This document shows positions 1 to 8,677 of a stretch of DNA of 64,000 bases, in pieces. Origin of the DNA: Micromonospora sp. DSM 45708 (GTDB lineage: Bacteria > Actinomycetota > Actinomycetes > Mycobacteriales > Micromonosporaceae). The notes under the pieces were generated by a model that saw only the letters and a list, made by a program, of their open reading frames with translations, did no database searches and was not told the DNA's origin. The DNA lies in assembly GCF_039566955.1 (NCBI RefSeq), contig NZ_CP154796.1:4278001-4342000 (forward strand). Direction: 5' to 3'. A program made the translations under genes and the position numbers. Every line of letters starts with the position of its first letter. Position 1 is the first letter of the stretch.

Positions 1-117
1 CAGCCCCCGGGGTCAGCTCCGCCTCGGCCAGTTCGCGGCGGTTCTGGTCTGCGGCACGGCGCCGACCCTGGCAGAGCGGAGGAAAGAGGCGAGCGCATTT
101 CGGCGTACCCTGCACCG

Positions 118-720
118 GTGACCCTTCCGCTGCCGGCCGGCGACTTCCGCGCGTACCTGTTCGACTGCGACGGCACGATCGTCGACTCGATGCCGGTGCA
201 CCACCGGGCCTGGTGCGCGGCGCTGGCCGAGTGGGGCTGCGAGTTCCCGGAGGACCTCTTCTACGCCTGGGGCGGCCGGCCGGTCGTCGACATCGTCGTC
301 GACCTGAACCGGCGGCACGGCCTGGCGATGCCGGTCGAGGCGGTGGCCCGCCGCCGGGAGGACCTGTTCCAGGAGCTGCTGCCCGGGGTGAGCGCCGTGC
401 CCGAGGTGCTGGCGCACATCGAGGACGCGCACGGGCGGCTGCCGTTCGCGGTCGTCTCCGGCAGCACCCGGGAGTCGGTGACCGCGTCGCTGACCACGCT
501 GGGCCTGCTCGACCGGTTCGACACAATGGTCTGCGCCGAGGACTGCGCGCGGCCCAAGCCCGACCCGGAGGGTTACCTGCTGGCCGCCCGACGGCTCGGC
601 GTCGAACCGGCCGCCTGTCTCGTCTTCGAGGACACCGACCTCGGCGTGGCGGCGGCGACGGCGGCCGGCATGGCGTCGGTCCGGGTGCCCCACCCCCGGG
701 AGCGGTCGGCCGCCCGGTGA
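118..720 (+). CDS. HAD-superfamily phosphatase / beta-phosphoglucomutase-like hydrolase
   Basis: A 200-residue soluble HAD hydrolase of subfamily I with an alpha-helical cap inserted after the first strand. Motif I is FDCDGT, with the nucleophile Asp16 and acid/base Asp18. Motif II is the Ser of VVSGST, motif III the Lys of ARPKPDP, and motif IV the acidic pair of FEDTD. Length and cap type fit beta-phosphoglucomutase or small sugar-phosphate phosphatases; the substrate cannot be read from the sequence. The GTG start has no Shine-Dalgarno but lies 6 nt after a TACCCT hexamer (106-111), so the mRNA is probably leaderless. It stands alone; the next gene is 179 nt downstream. Confidence 0.88.
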   Translation: MTLPLPAGDFRAYLFDCDGTIVDSMPVHHRAWCAALAEWGCEFPEDLFYAWGGRPVVDIVVDLNRRHGLAMPVEAVARRREDLFQELLPGVSAVPEVLAHIEDAHGRLPFAVVSGSTRESVTASLTTLGLLDRFDTMVCAEDCARPKPDPEGYLLAARRLGVEPAACLVFEDTDLGVAAATAAGMASVRVPHPRERSAAR

Positions 721-786
721 CCGTGCCGAGCGGACCGCCGGGCGTTCACGGTGCGTGACGCGTCAGCGGGAGCATGCGGACGGACA

Positions 787-828
787 CGATATACCGCTGG
801 GTCATATTTATGACCTGCTGTCATATCG
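787..828. promoter_or_regulatory. Nested palindrome, probable operator upstream of the GNAT gene
   Basis: An AT-rich island in GC-rich DNA. It holds the perfect inverted repeat GGTCATATTTATGACC (800-815), flanked by CGATAT (787-792) and its complement ATATCG (823-828). A further direct copy of the half-site GTCATAT lies at 820-826, so there are three half-sites. It sits 72-113 nt upstream of the GNAT start. The regulator is unknown. Confidence 0.5.
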
Positions 829-899
829 CTCGCGACGGCAACGTTCGGTAGGCGCCGAGCCGGCCCGCACCGACCGCGCCGGTGTAGCAGCATGGCGGG

Positions 900-1433
900 A
901 TGACCGACCAGCGGAGCATCACCATCCGGCCGGGCGGCCCGGCGGACGCGCCCACCGTGCTGCGGCTGTTCGACAGCGCCATCGCGTGGCTGGTCGAACG
1001 CGGCCGGCCCGAGCAGTGGGGCGTCGACCCGGTCTCGACCGACACGCGCCACATCGCCCGGGCCGACGCCTACGCTCGCGGCGGCGGCCTGCACCTCGCC
1101 GAGATCGACGGCGCGGTCGTCGGCGCGCTGGTGGTCGGCGACGCGACCGAGCACGTGCCGCCGGCCACCGAGCCGGAGCTGTACGTCAACCTGCTCGTCA
1201 CCGACCGGGCGCACGCGGGCCGGGGGGTCGGCGCGCGGCTGCTGGCGTACGCGGCGGAGCTGGCCCGCGAACGCGGGCTGGGCCTGCTGCGGGTGGACTG
1301 CTTCCGGAGCGCGGACCGGGCGCTGGTGCGCTTCTACGAGGGCTGCGGCTTCACCGCCACCGACCCGTTCACCGTGCAGCGGCCGGGCCGGGCGCCGTGG
1401 CCGGGGCAGGTGCTGGCCCGCCGGCTCGACTGA
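900..1433 (+). CDS. GNAT-family N-acetyltransferase
   Basis: A 177-residue single-domain Gcn5-related acetyltransferase. The acetyl-CoA pyrophosphate-binding loop is seen in RAHAGRGVGARLL at about residues 103-115. It is preceded by the typical beta strand (ELYVNLLVTDR) and followed by the strand-helix ending in FYEGCGF. Acyl acceptor unknown. The ATG has no clear Shine-Dalgarno; a CAGCAT hexamer ends 6 nt upstream, so it may be leaderless. A palindromic operator-like site lies 72-113 nt upstream, suggesting specific regulation. It converges on the zinc-finger gene with only 1 nt between the stop codons. Confidence 0.88.
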   Translation: MTDQRSITIRPGGPADAPTVLRLFDSAIAWLVERGRPEQWGVDPVSTDTRHIARADAYARGGGLHLAEIDGAVVGALVVGDATEHVPPATEPELYVNLLVTDRAHAGRGVGARLLAYAAELARERGLGLLRVDCFRSADRALVRFYEGCGFTATDPFTVQRPGRAPWPGQVLARRLD

Positions 1434-1434
1434 G

Positions 1435-1692
1435 TCAGCCGATCTCCTCGTCCTCGAAGCACCAGCGCCACGACTCCCCCGGCTCGATCGAGCGCATCAC
1501 CGGGTGCCCGGTGGACTGGAAGTGCTTCGTGGCGTGCTGGTACGGCGACGAGTCGCAGCAGCCCACGTGCCCGCAGCTCAGGCAGGCGCGCAGGTGGACC
1601 CAGTCCCGGTTGCCGATCGCCACGCAGTCGGGGCACTCGGTGGTGGTGGCCGGCTCGGCGTCGCCCGCCCCGGTCAGGTGCTCGCAACTCAT
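1435..1692 (-). CDS. UBP-type zinc finger protein coupled to the antiporter gene
   Basis: An 85-residue protein made almost entirely of a ZnF-UBP domain, the fold that in eukaryotic deubiquitinases grips the C-terminal tail of free ubiquitin. Zinc ligand candidates are C20/C23, C37/C40, C45, H53, H57 and H63, in the ECPDC...CLSCGHVGCCD...HATKHF...GHPV pattern. The ATG overlaps the stop of the upstream antiporter gene (ATGA, 1689-1692), so translation is coupled. Such domains are known in bacteria both as stand-alone proteins and next to or fused with CPA1 antiporters. The likely role is a regulatory or binding module for the antiporter; this is inferred from coupling only. Confidence 0.85.
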   Translation of the reverse strand: MSCEHLTGAGDAEPATTTECPDCVAIGNRDWVHLRACLSCGHVGCCDSSPYQHATKHFQSTGHPVMRSIEPGESWRWCFEDEEIG

Positions 1693-3269
1693 TCGGAAAC
1701 CTCCTGTCGTAGCAGCGACTCCTCCAGGTCCAGATCCCGGTAGGCGCGGGTGAGCACCTCTTCCGGGATCTGGCCCGAGTCGCGGGCGGCGCGGAACACC
1801 TCCCGCTCGGCGTCGATCATCTCCTGCCGCAGCCGCGCGTACGCCTGGGAGGGGGTTTCCCGGTCGGTGCCGCCGAGCCGTTCCCAGGCCACGTTGGCGC
1901 GGGACGTGGTCAGTCCGCGCAGCCGCTCCACCACGGCCTCGGGAGCTTCGCCGGCCAGCGCGTCGAGCCGTTCCCGGGCGGCGCGGCTGGCCCGCTGCTG
2001 CACCCCGGCGGCGGAGAGCGCGTCCTGCACCGGGTCGTCCGGGGGCAGCCGCAGCCGACGGGCCACCCACGGCAGCGTGGCGCCCTGCCCGACCAGGGTG
2101 GCCACGATCACCGCGAAGGCCAGCCAGATCAGCAGCGCACGCGGATAGGGCCGGTCGTCGGCGAGGGTGAGCGGCAGGCCCAGCGCGGCGGCCAGCGTCA
2201 CCACGCCGCGCATGCCGGCCCAACTGATGACGATGGGGATCTGCACCGGCGGCGCGGGGTCACGCTGGCGGACCCGGGGCACCAGCCGGGCCAGGTAGGT
2301 GGCGGGGAACATCCAGACGAAGCGGGCCAGGAAGACGGCGGCCAGCACCCCGGCGGTGATCCCGACCAGCGAGCCGATCGGCTCGTCGAGGTCGCGCACC
2401 ACCTCGGGCAGTTGCAGGCCGACCAGGAGGAACACCAGCCCCTCCAGCAGGAACTGGATCAGTCGCCAGAACGCGGTCACCTGGAGGCGGGACGCGGCCG
2501 ACATGAGCATCGGCAGCTTGTGCCCGATGCCGAGCCCGGTCACCACCACCGCGACCACGCCGGACGCGTGGATCTCCTCGGCGGCGTACACCACGGCGAA
2601 CGGCACGATCAGCGACAGCGCATTGTCCAGCACCGGGTCGGTGATGCGCTTGTGCAGGTGGCCGAAGACCACGACGCCCAACAGCCCGACCACGATTCCG
2701 CCGCCGGCGGCGACCAGCACCTCCCGGGCCACCGCACCGACACCGACCCCGCCGCTGGTGGCGGTGGCCGCGACGATGGCCACCCGCAGCAGCACCAGCG
2801 CGGTGGCGTCGTTGACCAGGCTCTCGCCCTCCAGGATGGTGACGATGCGCCGGGGCAGGCCGACCCGACGGGCCACCGCGGTGGCGGCGACCGCGTCGGG
2901 CGGCGCCACCACCGCGCCGAGCGCCAGGCAGATCGCGTACGGCAGGTCGGGCAGGAACAGGTGCACGACGGTGCCCACCACGAACGCGGTGAAGATCACC
3001 AGCCCGACCGCGAGCAGCAGGATCGGCCGCAGGTTGAGCCGGAACGCCGGCACCGACGTGTTCACCGCCGCCACGTAGAGCAGCGGCGGCAGGATGCCGA
3101 CGAGCACCAGGTCCGGGTCCAGCCGTACGTGCGGGAAGAACGGCAGGAAGGACAACGCGAGGCCGAGCACCACCAGCAGGATCGGTGCCAGCAACCCGAG
3201 CCGGCGGGCCAGCGCCGCGCCGAACGTGGCGATCGCCAGGAACACCACGACCTCGAACAGAGCTTCCAT
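1689..3269 (-). CDS. CPA1-family Na+/H+ antiporter
   Basis: A 526-residue membrane protein with about 12 hydrophobic segments over the first ~400 residues, then a ~120-residue charged cytoplasmic tail. Family hallmarks are the VVAPPDAVAATAVARR segment and ESLVNDATALVLLRVA, carrying the conserved ND pair of NhaP/NHE-type exchangers. It exchanges monovalent cations for protons and should serve pH and sodium homeostasis. The ATG lies 8 nt after a TAGGCT hexamer read on this strand (complement at 3278-3283), so the transcript is probably leaderless. The tail is followed without a gap by the UBP zinc-finger gene. Confidence 0.92.
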   Translation of the reverse strand: MEALFEVVVFLAIATFGAALARRLGLLAPILLVVLGLALSFLPFFPHVRLDPDLVLVGILPPLLYVAAVNTSVPAFRLNLRPILLLAVGLVIFTAFVVGTVVHLFLPDLPYAICLALGAVVAPPDAVAATAVARRVGLPRRIVTILEGESLVNDATALVLLRVAIVAATATSGGVGVGAVAREVLVAAGGGIVVGLLGVVVFGHLHKRITDPVLDNALSLIVPFAVVYAAEEIHASGVVAVVVTGLGIGHKLPMLMSAASRLQVTAFWRLIQFLLEGLVFLLVGLQLPEVVRDLDEPIGSLVGITAGVLAAVFLARFVWMFPATYLARLVPRVRQRDPAPPVQIPIVISWAGMRGVVTLAAALGLPLTLADDRPYPRALLIWLAFAVIVATLVGQGATLPWVARRLRLPPDDPVQDALSAAGVQQRASRAARERLDALAGEAPEAVVERLRGLTTSRANVAWERLGGTDRETPSQAYARLRQEMIDAEREVFRAARDSGQIPEEVLTRAYRDLDLEESLLRQEVSE

Positions 3270-3306
3270 GGGGTACGAGCCTAGGCGTCCCCCGGTCGCG
3301 CCGTGA

Positions 3307-4272
3307 TCACGCGGCCGGTCGTACCTTCGGCAGCACCTCGGCCCCGAACGCGTCGAGGAACGCCCGCTGCTCCTGCCCGACGTGGTGCAGGGCGATCTGG
3401 TCGAAGCCCAGCGCCACGTACTCCTCCAGCCAGCCGACGTGCCGGCCCAGGTCGGCCGAGACGTTGACGGCTTCGGTGACCCTCGACATCGGCACCTCGG
3501 CGCTGACCTCGTCGAAGTGTGCGGCGGTCTCCAGGTCCCAGCAGACCGGCGGCGCGAACACGTTGCTGCGCCACTGCTCGTACGCGATGGCCTCGGCCTC
3601 GGCCTGCTCGGGCGCCCAGCTCACGTGCACCTGGAGGTGCAGCGGCCCGCGCCCGCCGGCGTCCCGGTAGGCGTCGATCATCTGCCGGAGGTGCTCGACC
3701 GGCGCGTTGACCGTGATCAGCCCGTCGGCCCACTCGGCGCACCAGCGGGCGGTGGCCACGCTGACCGCGGCGCCGACCAGCGCGGGCGGCTCCTCGGGGC
3801 GGGTCCACAGCTTCGCCCGGTCCACGGTGACCAGCCCGTCGTGGCTGACCTCCTCGCCGGCCAGCAGCGCCCGGATCACGTCGACGCATTCGCGCAGCCG
3901 CGCGCTGCGGACGTCCTTGCGGGGCCAGACGTCGCCGGTGATGTGCTCGTTGCTGGCCTCGCCGGTGCCCAGCGCCGCCCAGAACCGCCCCGGGTACATG
4001 GCGCCGAGCGTGCCGATGGCCTGCGCGATGATCGCCGGGTGATAGCGCTGGCCGGGCGCGTTGACCACGCCGAAGGAGAGGTTGGTGGCCTGGAGCGCGG
4101 CGCCGAGCCAGGACCAGGCGAACCCGGACTGGCCCTGCCGCTCGCTCCACGGGGAGAAGTGGTCGGAGCACATGGCCGCGTCGAAGCCGACGCGTTCGGC
4201 GTGGATCACCGCCTCCAGCAGCCGGGCCGGGTGGATCTGCTCATGGGATGCGTGGAAGCCGAACGCCGTCAT
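3307..4272 (-). CDS. LLM-class flavin-dependent oxidoreductase (TIGR03885-like)
   Basis: A 321-residue TIM-barrel enzyme of the luciferase-like monooxygenase class. Visible family features are the GFHASHEQ start, the CSDHFSPW segment, and GRFWAALGTGEASNEHITGDVWP. It resembles the actinobacterial group named non-F420 flavinoid oxidoreductase, although related barrels use F420; the cofactor cannot be settled from sequence. ATG 4272 is chosen because AGGAG lies 8 nt upstream; the in-frame GTG at 4281 overlaps that ribosome site. Substrate unknown. It is followed upstream by the gabD-like gene on the same strand. Confidence 0.83.
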   Translation of the reverse strand: MTAFGFHASHEQIHPARLLEAVIHAERVGFDAAMCSDHFSPWSERQGQSGFAWSWLGAALQATNLSFGVVNAPGQRYHPAIIAQAIGTLGAMYPGRFWAALGTGEASNEHITGDVWPRKDVRSARLRECVDVIRALLAGEEVSHDGLVTVDRAKLWTRPEEPPALVGAAVSVATARWCAEWADGLITVNAPVEHLRQMIDAYRDAGGRGPLHLQVHVSWAPEQAEAEAIAYEQWRSNVFAPPVCWDLETAAHFDEVSAEVPMSRVTEAVNVSADLGRHVGWLEEYVALGFDQIALHHVGQEQRAFLDAFGAEVLPKVRPAA

Positions 4273-4314
4273 GGGCAGCACTCCTACCCATGCCGGCGGC
4301 CGGCCAACCTCGCC

Positions 4315-5727
4315 TCACTCGGCGTGGGCGCCGGCGCCCGCGCCGGCCTCGCCCTCGCCGATCCACACCGTCTTGGTGTTGCAGAACTCGCGCATGCCCA
4401 GCGCGGACAGCTCGCGGCCGTACCCGGAGTTCTTCACGCCGCCGAACGGCAACTCCGGGTAGGACGTGGTCATGCCGTTGACGAACACGTTGCCGGCGTC
4501 CAGGTCGGTGGCGAAGCGCTCCTGCTCGGCCGGGTCGGTGGTCCAGGCGTTCGAGCCGAGGCCGAAGCTGGTGCCGTTGGCCACCTCGATCGCCTCCTCG
4601 TACGAGCCGACCCGGTAGAGGCCGGCGACCGGGCCGAACACCTCCTCGCTCCACATCCGCATCTCCGGCCGCAGGTCGGTGACCACGGTCGGCGGGTAGT
4701 ACCAGCCGTCCCCGGTCGGCTTCTCGCCGCCGCAGAGCACGGTGGCCCCCTGCTGGACCGCGTCGGTCACCTGGTCGTGGACCTCGTCCCGGCCGCGTTC
4801 GCTGGCCAGCGGGCCGACGTCGGTGCCGGAGTCCATCGGGTCGCCGACCCGCAGCGCCGCCATCCGGGCGGCGAACTTCTCGGCGAACGCGTCGAAGACG
4901 TCGGTGTGCACGATGAACCGCTTGGCGGCGATGCAGGACTGGCCGTTGTTCTGGCAGCGGGCGGTGGTGGCCACCTCGGCGGCCTTGTCCAGGTCGGCCG
5001 AGGGCATCACCACGAACGGGTCGCTGCCGCCCAGTTCCAGCACGGTCTTCTTGAGTTCCCGGCCGGCGATCTGGGCGATGGAGCGGCCGGCCGGCTCGCT
5101 GCCGGTCAACGTGGCGGCGCGGACCCGGGGGTCGCTGAGGATCCGGTCCACCGCGTCGGAGCCGACCAGCAGCGTGGTGAACGCGCCCTCGCCGAAACCG
5201 GCCCGGCGGAACAGGTCCTCCAGGTAGAGCGCGGTCTGCGGCACGTTCGAGGCGTGCTTGAGCAGGCCGGTGTTGCCGGCCATCAGGGCCGGGGCGGCGA
5301 AGCGCATCACCTGCCAGAGCGGGAAGTTCCACGGCATCACCGCCAGCACCGCGCCGATCGGCTGGTAGCGGACGTACGCCCGCTTCGCCTTGACCGCCGC
5401 GGCGTCGGCCGGCTCGTCGGCGAGCATCGCCGGCGCGTGCTCGGCGTAGAAGCGGCAGGCGGTGGCGCACTTGGTGACCTCCGCCTTCGCGGCGGCGTAC
5501 GTCTTGCCCATCTCGGTGGTCATCAGCCGGGCGGTCCCGTCCCGCTCGGCGTCGAGCAGATCGGCGGCGGCGAGCAGCCACCGGGCGCGCTGCGCGACCG
5601 TGGTGTCCCGCAACCGCCGGTACGCGAGGTGGGCCCGCTCGATGGCGGCGTCGACCTGCTCGTCCGACATCGCGTCGTACGTCTTGAGCACCTGTCCGGT
5701 GGCGGGATCGGTGGTGGCGATGGGCAT
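4315..5727 (-). CDS. gabD: NAD(P)-dependent succinate-semialdehyde dehydrogenase
   Basis: A 470-residue aldehyde dehydrogenase. It has MPWNFPLWQVMRF at the cofactor site, the LELGGSDPFVV motif with the general-base Glu, and the catalytic Cys in NNGQSCIAAKRF. The length and these signatures match GabD-type succinate-semialdehyde dehydrogenases, which oxidise the semialdehyde from GABA breakdown to succinate. Other short-chain semialdehydes are possible. AGGAG precedes the ATG. No GABA transaminase is adjacent; the neighbour is a small membrane protein 12 nt upstream on the same strand. Confidence 0.87.
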   Translation of the reverse strand: MPIATTDPATGQVLKTYDAMSDEQVDAAIERAHLAYRRLRDTTVAQRARWLLAAADLLDAERDGTARLMTTEMGKTYAAAKAEVTKCATACRFYAEHAPAMLADEPADAAAVKAKRAYVRYQPIGAVLAVMPWNFPLWQVMRFAAPALMAGNTGLLKHASNVPQTALYLEDLFRRAGFGEGAFTTLLVGSDAVDRILSDPRVRAATLTGSEPAGRSIAQIAGRELKKTVLELGGSDPFVVMPSADLDKAAEVATTARCQNNGQSCIAAKRFIVHTDVFDAFAEKFAARMAALRVGDPMDSGTDVGPLASERGRDEVHDQVTDAVQQGATVLCGGEKPTGDGWYYPPTVVTDLRPEMRMWSEEVFGPVAGLYRVGSYEEAIEVANGTSFGLGSNAWTTDPAEQERFATDLDAGNVFVNGMTTSYPELPFGGVKNSGYGRELSALGMREFCNTKTVWIGEGEAGAGAGAHAE

Positions 5728-5739
5728 GGCGTACTCCTG

Positions 5740-6003
5740 TCACTCGAACAGCGAGTGCCGCACGCCCGGCTCCTCCCGACGGCGGGCGGCGCGACGGCGC
5801 TGGATGACGACCAGGTCGACCACGGCCACCACGGCGAGGATCGCGCAGACCACGCCCAGCCAGGCCAGGTCGGCGGCGAACGCGAACACCGCGAGGACGG
5901 TCATCACGACCACACCGAACAGGGCCAGCACGAGGCGCAGGTTCAGCGCGCTGTTCGCGTGTCCGACCGTGCCACGGGCGCGGCGGGGCTGTGATCGGGT
6001 CAT
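5740..6003 (-). CDS. Small two-TM membrane protein (DUF6343-like)
   Basis: An 87-residue protein with a basic N-terminus, the segment GHANSALNLRLVLALFG, and two hydrophobic helices at about residues 22-43 and 47-67. A basic, Arg-rich cytoplasmic tail follows (QRRRAARRREE). The SALxLRLxLALFG signature resembles DUF6343, a small actinobacterial membrane family of unknown function (tentative). It lies 12 nt upstream of the aldehyde dehydrogenase gene and is probably co-transcribed with it. Confidence 0.75.
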   Translation of the reverse strand: MTRSQPRRARGTVGHANSALNLRLVLALFGVVVMTVLAVFAFAADLAWLGVVCAILAVVAVVDLVVIQRRRAARRREEPGVRHSLFE

Positions 6004-6164
6004 TCTTCCCGGCTACCCCGGCTCGGCCGGGGTTAACCGGTCGGGCCGCCGCGACCGGTGATCCCGGACACGGAGCGGGTACGCGCCGGATGCGATCGCG
6101 GGGTGGACGCGTTGGATCGGTCTGCCGGTTCCGGCGGAGATCCCGCGGCGGTGGAGAGGATGGC

Positions 6165-6764
6165 ATGACCACGATGCAGGCGGTACCCGTGACCGTCGCC
6201 GTGTCCCGGCGCGCCGACCCGGCGCGTACCGGGGAGATGGTGGCGTGGATGCGGGCCGGGACGGCGCTCGCGGAGAGCTTCCCGGGGTTCCTGGGCGCCG
6301 GCTTCGTCCGCAGCGCCCCGAATTCCGCCGAGTGGCACGTGATGTACCGCTTCGCCGACGCGGACACGCTGCGCGGCTGGGAGGACTCGCCGCAGCGGCA
6401 CTGGTGGCTCAGCTCCGCGCAGGGCATCGTCGAGCACACCCGGGTGGAGCGCCGCACCGGCATCGAGGGCTGGTTCGACCCGCCGGTGGACCACGTGGTG
6501 GAGACCGTCGGGGCGGCGGAGGCGGTCGCGCCGGCCGCGCCGCCGCGCTGGAAGCAGGCGGTCACCATCTGGCTGGCGTTCTTCCCGCTCAGCCTCACCG
6601 CCACGCTGCTGACCGCCCGGTTCGTCGCCGACGTGCCGCTGGCGGGCCGGACGCTGCTGATGACGCTCGTGCTGACGCCGCTGATGACCTACCTGGTGCT
6701 GCCGCGGATCACCCGGGCGCTGCACTGGTGGCTGCACGGCCAGCCGGCACCCTGGCGGCACTGA
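6165..6764 (+). CDS. Antibiotic biosynthesis monooxygenase (ABM) domain membrane protein
   Basis: A 199-residue protein with an N-terminal ABM ferredoxin-like domain (about residues 6-105; PVTVAVSRRADP, SFPGFLGAGFVR, WHVMYRFADADTLRGWEDS) and two C-terminal membrane helices (about 130-150 and 160-178). It belongs to the group of ABM proteins with a transmembrane tail; the activity of these is mostly untested. ATG 6165 fits the domain start and has GGAGAGG upstream; an upstream in-frame extension is arginine-rich and unlikely. Divergent from the small membrane protein gene. Confidence 0.82.
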   Translation: MTTMQAVPVTVAVSRRADPARTGEMVAWMRAGTALAESFPGFLGAGFVRSAPNSAEWHVMYRFADADTLRGWEDSPQRHWWLSSAQGIVEHTRVERRTGIEGWFDPPVDHVVETVGAAEAVAPAAPPRWKQAVTIWLAFFPLSLTATLLTARFVADVPLAGRTLLMTLVLTPLMTYLVLPRITRALHWWLHGQPAPWRH

Positions 6765-6885
6765 CCCCGGCACACCCATGTGAACGACGGGTGTCGATGA
6801 AAGAAAGTCGACAGACCTTCCGTCCGGACAGCCGAGGCGCATAGGGTCGACGCGCCGCTTCGTGCCACCGGACGGGGGAACCCGC

Positions 6886-7731
6886 ATGCCTCGACGCTGG
6901 ATCGCCGCGCTCGCCTGCGTCGCGGCGCTGGTGGCGCTGGCCTGCGACGGCTCCGGCTCGGCGTCGCCCCGCCCGTCCGACACCCCCCGGCCCGGTGACC
7001 CCCGGGTGCTGGCCGCGCTCGGCGACTCGGTCACCACCGGTTTCGGCTCCTGCCTGGTGCTGGTGAGCTGCGAACGCAACTCCTGGTCGAGCGGGGACAG
7101 CCTGCGGGTGGAGAGCGTCTACCGGCGGCTGCGCGCGGACGCGCCGGCGCTGCGGGCGTACAACCGGGCGGTGCCCGGGGCCCGCGCGGCCGGGCTCGCC
7201 GACCAGGCCCGGAGCGCGGTACGCGACAAGGCGGACCTGGTCACCGTGCTGATCGGGCCGAACGACGTGTGCCGGGCCGGGGTCGACGCGATGACCCCGG
7301 TCGCCACGTTCCGGGACCAGGTCGACACGGCGCTGGCGGTGCTGCGCAAGGGCCGGCCCAAGGCGCGGGTGCTGGTGGTCAGCATCCCGGACCTCTACCG
7401 CCTCTGGCAGCTCGGGCACACCGAGTCACGGGCCGTCCGGGCCTGGTCGCGCGGCGTCTGCCCGGCGCTGCTGGCCGACGCCACGTCGACCGCGCCGGCC
7501 GCGACGGCCCGCCGGGCCAAGGTCAAGGCCCGGATCGAGGCGTACGACGACGAACTGCGCGCCGCCTGTCGCGCGTACGGCTCACGCTGCCGCTGGGACG
7601 GCGGCGCGGTGCACCGGCACCGGTTCAGCCTGGACCAGGTGAACGCGCTGGACTGGTTCCACCCGAACGCGGCCGGCCAGGGCCGGCTGGCCGAGGTGGC
7701 CTGGAACGCCTCCGGCTGGGCCCGCGACTGA
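6886..7731 (+). CDS. SGNH/GDSL-family secreted lipase/esterase-like hydrolase, probable lipoprotein
   Basis: A 281-residue exported hydrolase. The N-terminus (MPRRWIAALACVAALVALAC) is a signal peptide with a likely lipidation Cys at residue 20, followed by a Ser/Pro-rich linker. The SGNH blocks are ALGDSVTTGFG (nucleophile Ser), a Gly in block II, IGPNDVC (oxyanion Asn) and DWFHPN (catalytic Asp/His). Cysteine pairs suggest disulfides of the folded extracellular domain. Substrate unknown. ATG 6886 follows the GGGGGAAC ribosome site; a CATAGGGT sequence at about 6840 may be a -10 element. Confidence 0.88.
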   Translation: MPRRWIAALACVAALVALACDGSGSASPRPSDTPRPGDPRVLAALGDSVTTGFGSCLVLVSCERNSWSSGDSLRVESVYRRLRADAPALRAYNRAVPGARAAGLADQARSAVRDKADLVTVLIGPNDVCRAGVDAMTPVATFRDQVDTALAVLRKGRPKARVLVVSIPDLYRLWQLGHTESRAVRAWSRGVCPALLADATSTAPAATARRAKVKARIEAYDDELRAACRAYGSRCRWDGGAVHRHRFSLDQVNALDWFHPNAAGQGRLAEVAWNASGWARD

Positions 7732-7746
7732 GACCGACCGACCCGG

Positions 7747-8490
7747 TCAGGGTTGGCGCGGGCCCGGGAGCTGCCGGGGGCCGGCCACCCGGTAGAGCGC
7801 GCGGGCCCGGTCGGCGAGTTCCTTGGTGGCCGACGAGTTTGCCCAGGTGCCGAGGATGATCGCGGCACCGGGGACGACCTTGGCGAACATCCGCTTGGCG
7901 GCGCGGACCCCGGCCATCCGGGCCAGCCGCACGCCGAGCTGGAGCATCACCCGGCCCAGCGCCCGGTTGCCGGCGGAGCCGAACAACGCGCCGGCGCGTT
8001 CCCGGCCGGCGGCCACGCCCAGCGCCAGCCGGGCGGTCTCGGCGGCCTTGTGCACCCGCTGGAGCACCAGCAGGTCGGTGGCCCGGTCGGGGTGCGTCGG
8101 GTCGACGCCGTACGCGGCGGCCACGTGCAGCACCAGCCGGGCCTGGGTCCAGGCCAGCACGCCCACGTCGATCACCGCGCCGGGCAGCCCGGCGGCGCCG
8201 GAGACCGCACCGGAGAGCCGGGCGTGGTTGACGAACTTGCGCACCGCCTGGTCGGCCACCTGCTCGGGGGGTGCGTCCGGCCGCTCCGCCCGCGCCCGGG
8301 CGGCCCACTGCGCGGCCTCGGGGCCGAGCCGGCGCACCGCCTCCAGCGCCAGGTGCTCCGGCGCGTACTGCGGGTCCTCCCGCATCCGGTCCCACAGCGT
8401 GGCCGGCGGCGCTTCGGGCGCCTCCACCGGCGGGACCGGGGCGGCGGGGACGGCGTTGGGCTCCCCGTCGACGGGGGCGGGGTCGGTCAC
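7747..8490 (-). CDS. EcsC-family protein
   Basis: A 247-residue protein with a proline/alanine-rich N-terminal ~35 residues. An EcsC-like domain follows: a helical segment, then GAVSGAAGLPGAVIDVGVLAWTQARLVLHVAAAYG, and a C-terminal amphipathic stretch around KVVPGAAIILGTWANS. EcsC proteins associate with membranes; their biochemical role is unclear. The start is a GTG at 8490; the longer upstream frame is low-complexity and arginine-rich. It lies 37 nt downstream of the 49-residue gene on the same strand and converges with the GDSL gene. Confidence 0.78.
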   Translation of the reverse strand: MTDPAPVDGEPNAVPAAPVPPVEAPEAPPATLWDRMREDPQYAPEHLALEAVRRLGPEAAQWAARARAERPDAPPEQVADQAVRKFVNHARLSGAVSGAAGLPGAVIDVGVLAWTQARLVLHVAAAYGVDPTHPDRATDLLVLQRVHKAAETARLALGVAAGRERAGALFGSAGNRALGRVMLQLGVRLARMAGVRAAKRMFAKVVPGAAIILGTWANSSATKELADRARALYRVAGPRQLPGPRQP

Positions 8491-8527
8491 GGGACGCTCC
8501 GGGGCTCGTACGGCGGGGGTGGGCCGG

Positions 8528-8677
8528 TCAGCGGCGGCGGGTCGACGACAGCCGGGTGGCGAGCTGCCGTAGCCGGGCCTGGTTCTCCGGCTTGGCGATC
8601 TCGCGCCGACCCCGGTCGACCAACTGCTGACCACGCGGCGACCGCAGGAAGGTGGTGATCCGTTGCATCAGCGACAT
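8528..8677 (-). CDS. Short conserved-type basic protein, unknown function
   Basis: A 49-residue protein, MSLMQRITTFLRSPRGQQL then a run of Arg/Lys-rich amphipathic helix. It is preceded by an AGGAGGA ribosome site 5 nt before the ATG, which strongly supports translation. Similar tiny proteins (RITxFLxSPQGRRxxExARR) occur in many actinomycetes; no function is known to me. Probably co-transcribed with the EcsC-like gene. Confidence 0.72.
   Translation of the reverse strand: MSLMQRITTFLRSPRGQQLVDRGRREIAKPENQARLRQLATRLSSTRRR

Noticed and set aside
3382..5994. An 870-residue plus-strand frame opposite the oxidoreductase and dehydrogenase genes
   Set aside because: Crosses two well-supported genes and their gap; composition is that of an antisense frame.
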